A stretch of DNA of 8,800 bases, taken from assembly GCA_020844525.1 (NCBI GenBank), contig JAJGAH010000081.1, positions 1-8,800 on the forward strand, read 5' to 3'. Shown in pieces: positions 5,925 to 8,800 of this stretch; position 1 is the stretch's first letter; each line of letters starts with the position of its first letter. The position numbers and the translations under genes were made by a program. Below the pieces are notes generated by a model. It had not been told where the DNA came from. It worked only from the letters and a program-made list of their open reading frames with translations, and ran no database searches. Source of the DNA: Eubacterium sp. (GTDB taxonomy: Bacteria > Bacillota > Clostridia > Lachnospirales > Lachnospiraceae).

Positions 5925-6089
5925 ATGAAAAAAGTTCACAAGAAAACTACTAAAAATTCAGCAATATTCTGCATAAGCTCTTCGAAAGCCCAGACAGACA
6001 CGTCGCACGCGAAGCGCGCCATCAATAAGCCTTTGCCCAGATCACCTCATGCTTTGCCGGCTTTCCGCAGCATACGCAGCGGTCGCTGA
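5925..6089 (+). CDS. Possible small protein, 54 aa, antisense to the proS 3' end (doubtful)
   Basis: ATG at 5925 has AGAGGA 5 nt upstream, a good ribosome binding site, and opens a 54-codon frame ending TGA at 6087-6089. The peptide starts [20 protein letters not shown] and is basic; it has one Cys and no membrane segment. Its first 32 codons are in the gap; the last 22 are antisense to the end of proS, where composition is constrained by proS. A perfect TATAAT lies at 5885-5890 but no -35 box is found at 16-18 nt. I recognise no family. It could be a real small gene filling the unusually long proS tail, or chance. Confidence 0.2.
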   Translation: MKKVHKKTTKNSAIFCISSSKAQTDTSHAKRAINKPLPRSPHALPAFRSIRSGR

Positions 6090-7461
6090 TACGGATCTGC
6101 TTGAAAGGCATGCAGCGGGAGGTGGCAGTGGTATCTGCCTTGATCTTGTCTTCACATGCAGGATCTCCGCACCACATAGCTCTGACAAATCCCGGTTTCT
6201 CTGCGATCGTCTTGCAGAAGGTGTCATAGTCCGTTGCATCATAGATATGGGTCTCCAGATGCTGCTTTGCGCGGTTATACATATCACTCTGGATGGTCTC
6301 AAGCAGAGCGGCAGCCTTTTCAGGAATCGCATCAATCGGAACAATCGTCTTTTCACGGGTATCGCGGCGGACAAGGACAGCCTGTCCCTTTTCGATATCC
6401 TTCGGTCCAAGCTCGATACGGATCGGAATACCGCGCATTTCCTGCTCGGAGAACTTCCAGCCCGGGCTCTTCTCGGAATCATCAAGGCTTACACGGATTC
6501 CGGCGGCAGAAAGTGCGGCCTTCACCTTGCTGGCATTGTCCATAACACCCTCAGCATCCTGGCGGATCGGGATAATCATGACCTGTGTCGGAGCGATATG
6601 AGGCGGAAGAACAAGACCGCTGTTGTCACCGTGTACCATGATCATGGCGCCGATGACACGGGTTGTCATGCCCCAGGAGGTCTGGTGCACGTACTTCAGT
6701 GTGTTGTCCTTATCGGTGAACTGTACGCCGTAGGCTTTTGCGAAGATATCATCAAAGTTATGGCTGGTGCCGGACTGCAGTGCCTTTCCGTCATGCATCA
6801 TGGCCTCGACGGTATAGGTGTGCTTGGCGCCTGCAAATTTTTCCTTCTCGGTTTTCTGTCCTTTGATAACGGGGATGGCGAGGTCATTTTCAAGGAAATC
6901 TGCATAGACGTTCAGCATCTGGACGGTCCTTGCCTCAGACTCCTCAGCCGTGGCATGGGCGGTGTGACCCTCCTGCCACAGGAATTCACGGGAGCGAAGG
7001 AAGGGACGGGTGGTCTTCTCCCAGCGCAGGACGGAGCACCACTGGTTGTATAACCTCGGCAGATCTCTGTGGGAATGAATGTCCTTGGCATAAAAATCGC
7101 AGAACAGTGTCTCGGAGGTCGGGCGTACGCAGAGCCGCTCCGTGAGCTTCTCAGATCCGCCCTGGGTGATCCAGGCAACTTCCGGCGCGAAGCCGTTAAC
7201 CAGCTCTGCTTCCTTATTCAGAAGACTTTCGGGGATCAGCATCGGCATGTATACGTTCTGTACGCCGGTTGCCTTGAAACGCGCGTCAAGATCCTTCTGA
7301 ATATTTTCCCAGATTGCGTAGCCGGCCGGCTTGATTGCCATGCAGCCCTTTACACTGGTGTATCCGATCAGGTCTGCCTTGATGCAGACGTCTGTATACC
7401 ACTGCGCAAAGTCATCCTCCATGGAGGTGATCTGCTCTACTAATTTCTTATCCTTTGCCAT
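6022..7461 (-). CDS. proS: Prolyl-tRNA synthetase, short eukaryote/archaeal-type
   Basis: Class II synthetase that charges tRNA-Pro with proline in the cytoplasm. The 479-residue length and absence of an editing insertion between motifs 2 and 3 mark the shorter eukaryote/archaeal-like type rather than the ~570-residue bacterial type. Seen in order: RPTSE (113-117), motif 2 [17 protein letters not shown] (154-170), the HNFDDIF region, motif 3 [16 protein letters not shown] (264-279), an anticodon-binding domain from about 288, and a C-terminal zinc-type domain with Cys431, Cys436, Cys462 and Cys465, ending in Tyr as this type typically does. ATG at 7461 has AGGAG six nt upstream. It has a strong promoter of its own and a strong terminator, so it is probably monocistronic. 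No T-box sequence is seen in its leader. Confidence 0.97.
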   Translation of the reverse strand: MAKDKKLVEQITSMEDDFAQWYTDVCIKADLIGYTSVKGCMAIKPAGYAIWENIQKDLDARFKATGVQNVYMPMLIPESLLNKEAELVNGFAPEVAWITQGGSEKLTERLCVRPTSETLFCDFYAKDIHSHRDLPRLYNQWCSVLRWEKTTRPFLRSREFLWQEGHTAHATAEESEARTVQMLNVYADFLENDLAIPVIKGQKTEKEKFAGAKHTYTVEAMMHDGKALQSGTSHNFDDIFAKAYGVQFTDKDNTLKYVHQTSWGMTTRVIGAMIMVHGDNSGLVLPPHIAPTQVMIIPIRQDAEGVMDNASKVKAALSAAGIRVSLDDSEKSPGWKFSEQEMRGIPIRIELGPKDIEKGQAVLVRRDTREKTIVPIDAIPEKAAALLETIQSDMYNRAKQHLETHIYDATDYDTFCKTIAEKPGFVRAMWCGDPACEDKIKADTTATSRCMPFKQIRISDRCVCCGKPAKHEVIWAKAY

Positions 7462-7539
7462 AATCCGCTCCTGCTATTATTTCATGCTTGTTATTACGTT
7501 CTGTTACCATCCGCTGTTTGCCAGCTGGTATCCTGCTAA

Positions 7540-7568
7540 ATTCTAAACGCTGGTGTACTGGTTGTCAA
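7540..7568 (-). promoter_or_regulatory. proS promoter
   Basis: Minus strand TTGACA (7568-7563), 17 nt, TAGAAT (7545-7540). The -35 is perfect and the -10 matches five of six. Predicted start near 7533, giving a leader of about 72 nt. The tandem repeat array begins only about 15 bp upstream of the -35 box. Confidence 0.85.
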
Positions 7569-7583
7569 GGCGCAAGCAGGCCA

Positions 7584-7655
7584 ATGCAGGGCCTGATGCA
7601 AGGCCTGATGCAAAGCTCAATGCAAAGCCCGATGCAAGGCCCAATACAAGGCTGT
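7584..7655. repeat. Tandem array of six 12-bp units
   Basis: Units start at 7584, 7596, 7608, 7620, 7632 and 7644: ATGCAGGGCCTG, ATGCAAGGCCTG, ATGCAAAGCTCA, ATGCAAAGCCCG, ATGCAAGGCCCA, ATACAAGGCTGT. The consensus is ATGCAARGCCYR. A degenerate unit may precede it at 7572-7583. The array sits between the proS and cca promoters and outside both predicted transcripts. Since 12 is a multiple of 3, a plus-strand frame reads MQGL-like tetrapeptides, but that frame has no ribosome binding site and looks incidental. Too short and without spacers for CRISPR. Confidence 0.9.
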
Positions 7656-7733
7656 ACTACGCCCGGCTGCGAATGGACAGGGCTGTGAAATCCCTGCTTG
7701 TCTCAGCATAGAATGTCCGTTCTGGCATTCCCC

Positions 7734-7749
7734 CTTGCAAACTTGCAAG
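7734..7749. promoter_or_regulatory. Inverted repeat overlapping the cca -35 box
   Basis: CTTGCAA (7734-7740) and TTGCAAG (7743-7749) are perfect 7-base arms with AC between them. The right arm contains the cca -35 hexamer. This is a plausible repressor site, or a structure without function; the binding protein is unknown. Confidence 0.45.
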
Positions 7750-7771
7750 CAGGAAAAAAACAGATTATGAT
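7743..7771 (+). promoter_or_regulatory. cca promoter
   Basis: TTGCAA (7743-7748), 17 nt including an A-tract, then TATGAT (7766-7771). Four of six and five of six bases match consensus. Predicted start near 7778, about 33 nt before the ATG. Confidence 0.65.
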
Positions 7772-7810
7772 ATAGCATAACAAAGACGGAAAGGATTTAC
7801 AGATTTATAT

Positions 7811-8800
7811 ATGAAGATAAGACTGCCGGCGACTGTCCGCATGGTACTGGACAGTCTGCATGCAAAGGGATTTGAGGCATATGTGGTCGGAGGCTGTGTC
7901 CGCGACTTTGTTCTGGGAAGAAGACCAGAGGACTGGGACATCACTACCTCTGCCCGTCCGGAACAGATCAAGCAGATTTTCGCAAAGACGATCGATACTG
8001 GAATAGAACATGGAACAGTCACGGTTCTTGTGGGCGGTAAGGCCTTTGAGGTGACGACCTATCGGATTGACGGAGAATATAAAGACAGCAGGCACCCTGA
8101 GCAGGTTACCTTTACCGCAAGCCTTGCGGAAGACCTGAAACGAAGAGATTTTACCATCAATGCCATGGCTTATAATGAGGAAGAGGGGCTGATCGACCTG
8201 TACGGCGGCATGGAGGACCTTCAGAAAAAGGTAATCCGCTGTGTCGGTAATCCGGAGGAGCGTTTTTCAGAGGACGCGCTGCGCATTTTGCGTGCAGTCC
8301 GCTTTTCTGCCCAGCTGAATTTCGGAATTGATCCGGATACCATCGTGGGCATTGTCAGACTGGCACCGAATCTCGCAAAGATCAGTGCAGAGCGGATCTG
8401 CGTGGAGCTGACCAAGCTGATCACATCCGATCATCCGGAATACCTGAAGGTGGCCTATGAGGCGGGAATCACCCGGGTCATTCTCCCGGAATTCGACGCA
8501 ATGATGCATACGCCCCAGAACAATCCGCATCATATGTATAATGTAGGAGAACACACCATTGTTTCTATGGCTGAGGTCCAGAAGGACCGGGTGCTTCGTT
8601 TTACCATGCTGCTGCATGATGTGGGAAAACCGGCCTGCAGGACCACGGATGCCAATGGCATTGATCATTTCAAGGGGCACGGCGAGGTCGGCGCTTCCAT
8701 GGCTGTGCGTATCATGCGGCGTTTGAAGATGGACAACGAAACCATCCGCAAGGTGAGAACACTCATTATCTACCATGACTGGAGGGTAAAGCCGGAGGAA
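7811..8800 (+). CDS. cca: CCA tRNA nucleotidyltransferase with HD domain (3' end outside window)
   Basis: Adds or repairs the 3'-CCA end of tRNAs without a nucleic acid template, using CTP and ATP. The 330 codons seen are open to the right edge. Class II nucleotidyltransferase motifs are in order: GGCVRD (27-32), catalytic Asp41 and Asp43 in EDWDIT, EVTTYRIDGEY, RRDFTINAM (111-119), and EDALRILRAVRF (154-165). An HD hydrolase domain follows with LLHDVGKP (His269-Asp270), as in bacterial CCA enzymes with phosphatase activity. The ATG at 7811 gives the expected short N-terminus before the GG motif. Its ribosome site is odd: AAAGGA ends 15 nt upstream, farther than ideal, with no closer candidate and no better start. 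Probably about a hundred C-terminal residues are missing. It is divergent from proS. Confidence 0.96.
   Translation, partial: MKIRLPATVRMVLDSLHAKGFEAYVVGGCVRDFVLGRRPEDWDITTSARPEQIKQIFAKTIDTGIEHGTVTVLVGGKAFEVTTYRIDGEYKDSRHPEQVTFTASLAEDLKRRDFTINAMAYNEEEGLIDLYGGMEDLQKKVIRCVGNPEERFSEDALRILRAVRFSAQLNFGIDPDTIVGIVRLAPNLAKISAERICVELTKLITSDHPEYLKVAYEAGITRVILPEFDAMMHTPQNNPHHMYNVGEHTIVSMAEVQKDRVLRFTMLLHDVGKPACRTTDANGIDHFKGHGEVGASMAVRIMRRLKMDNETIRKVRTLIIYHDWRVKPEE

Larger units (their letters stand above)
5708..6021. other. 314-nt gap between nrdD and proS
   Basis: From right to left it holds the 3' untranslated end of proS (6021-5886, also carrying a doubtful 54-codon ORF on the plus strand), the proS terminator (5845-5885), a candidate NrdR box (5831-5846), a tentative nrdD promoter, overlapping short inverted repeats (5799-5816), a leader hairpin (5758-5794) and the nrdD ribosome binding site. 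No tRNA or other RNA gene was recognised. Confidence 0.7.
7462..7810. other. 349-nt divergent intergenic region between proS and cca
   Basis: It contains the proS leader (7462-7533) with a stem pairing TACCA (7505-7509) plus GCTG (7513-7516) with CAGCTGGTA (7522-7530), the proS promoter, a six-unit 12-bp repeat, two small inverted repeats (CAGGG/CCCTG at 7678-7696, GAATG/CATTC at 7711-7730), then the cca promoter region. No T-box motif, tRNA or convincing protein-coding gene was seen. Confidence 0.75.

Noticed and set aside
6049..7053. 334-codon plus-strand frame opposite proS
   Set aside because: Complete proS motifs occupy this stretch; the antisense product shows no family signature or proper start context.
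7584..7655. CRISPR array
   Set aside because: Units are 12 bp, contiguous and without unique spacers, and no cas gene is nearby.
7488..7688. 66-codon frame reading the 12-bp array as MQGL-like tetrapeptides
   Set aside because: No ribosome binding site, begins inside the proS leader on the opposite strand and crosses the proS promoter. The peptide repeat is an automatic result of a 12-nt period.
7462..7700. T-box leader for proS
   Set aside because: No AGGGTGGNACCGCG-type sequence or terminator/antiterminator pair is present between the promoter and the ATG.

Overview
The window reads as ordinary chromosome of an anaerobic Gram-positive Clostridia member, most likely Lachnospiraceae-like. 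The support is the gene content (oxygen-labile anaerobic ribonucleotide reductase with its activase, a rubrerythrin with an N-terminal rubredoxin domain, a PerR-type regulator, a short eukaryote/archaeal-type prolyl-tRNA synthetase), strong AAAGG/AGGAG-type ribosome binding sites, GTG starts on some genes, and TTGACA-17-TATAAT-like promoters. The family assignment is inference from protein flavour; no rRNA or phylogenetic marker was compared.

Layout. On the plus strand, 2-430 is the C-terminal end of a CbxX/CbbX-like AAA+ ATPase, followed after 15 nt by rsmA (16S rRNA dimethyltransferase, 446-1333). This pair converges on four minus-strand genes: rubrerythrin (2064-1486), perR (2672-2217), nrdG (3319-2780) and nrdD (5707-3473). 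A terminator hairpin at 1381-1429 with its U-tract on the minus side lies between the converging units. Upstream of nrdD is a 314-nt region with a candidate NrdR box, inverted repeats, a leader hairpin, the proS terminator and one possible 54-codon ORF. Next is proS (7461-6022, minus). A 349-nt divergent intergenic region then holds well-formed promoters for proS and for cca, a six-copy 12-bp tandem repeat, and an 8-mer present three times. The window ends inside cca (7811 onward, plus).

How the genes fit together. nrdD/nrdG form the standard anaerobic dNTP-synthesis pair: NrdG, a radical-SAM enzyme, installs the glycyl radical on NrdD. That radical is destroyed by oxygen. The next two genes in the same direction are a PerR whose metal and sensing residues all align with Bacillus subtilis PerR at a constant offset of 14, and a rubrerythrin that removes peroxide. 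perR has its own excellent promoter, with an inverted repeat at the predicted transcription start, which suggests autoregulation. No clear terminator is seen after nrdG, so read-through from nrdDG into perR-rbr is possible. rsmA, proS and cca are translation-related housekeeping genes.

I found no convincing undescribed system. The points most worth a second look are regulatory: the tandem array and shared 8-mer between proS and cca, the operator-like cluster ahead of nrdD, the perR operator, and the small ORF antisense to the proS tail.
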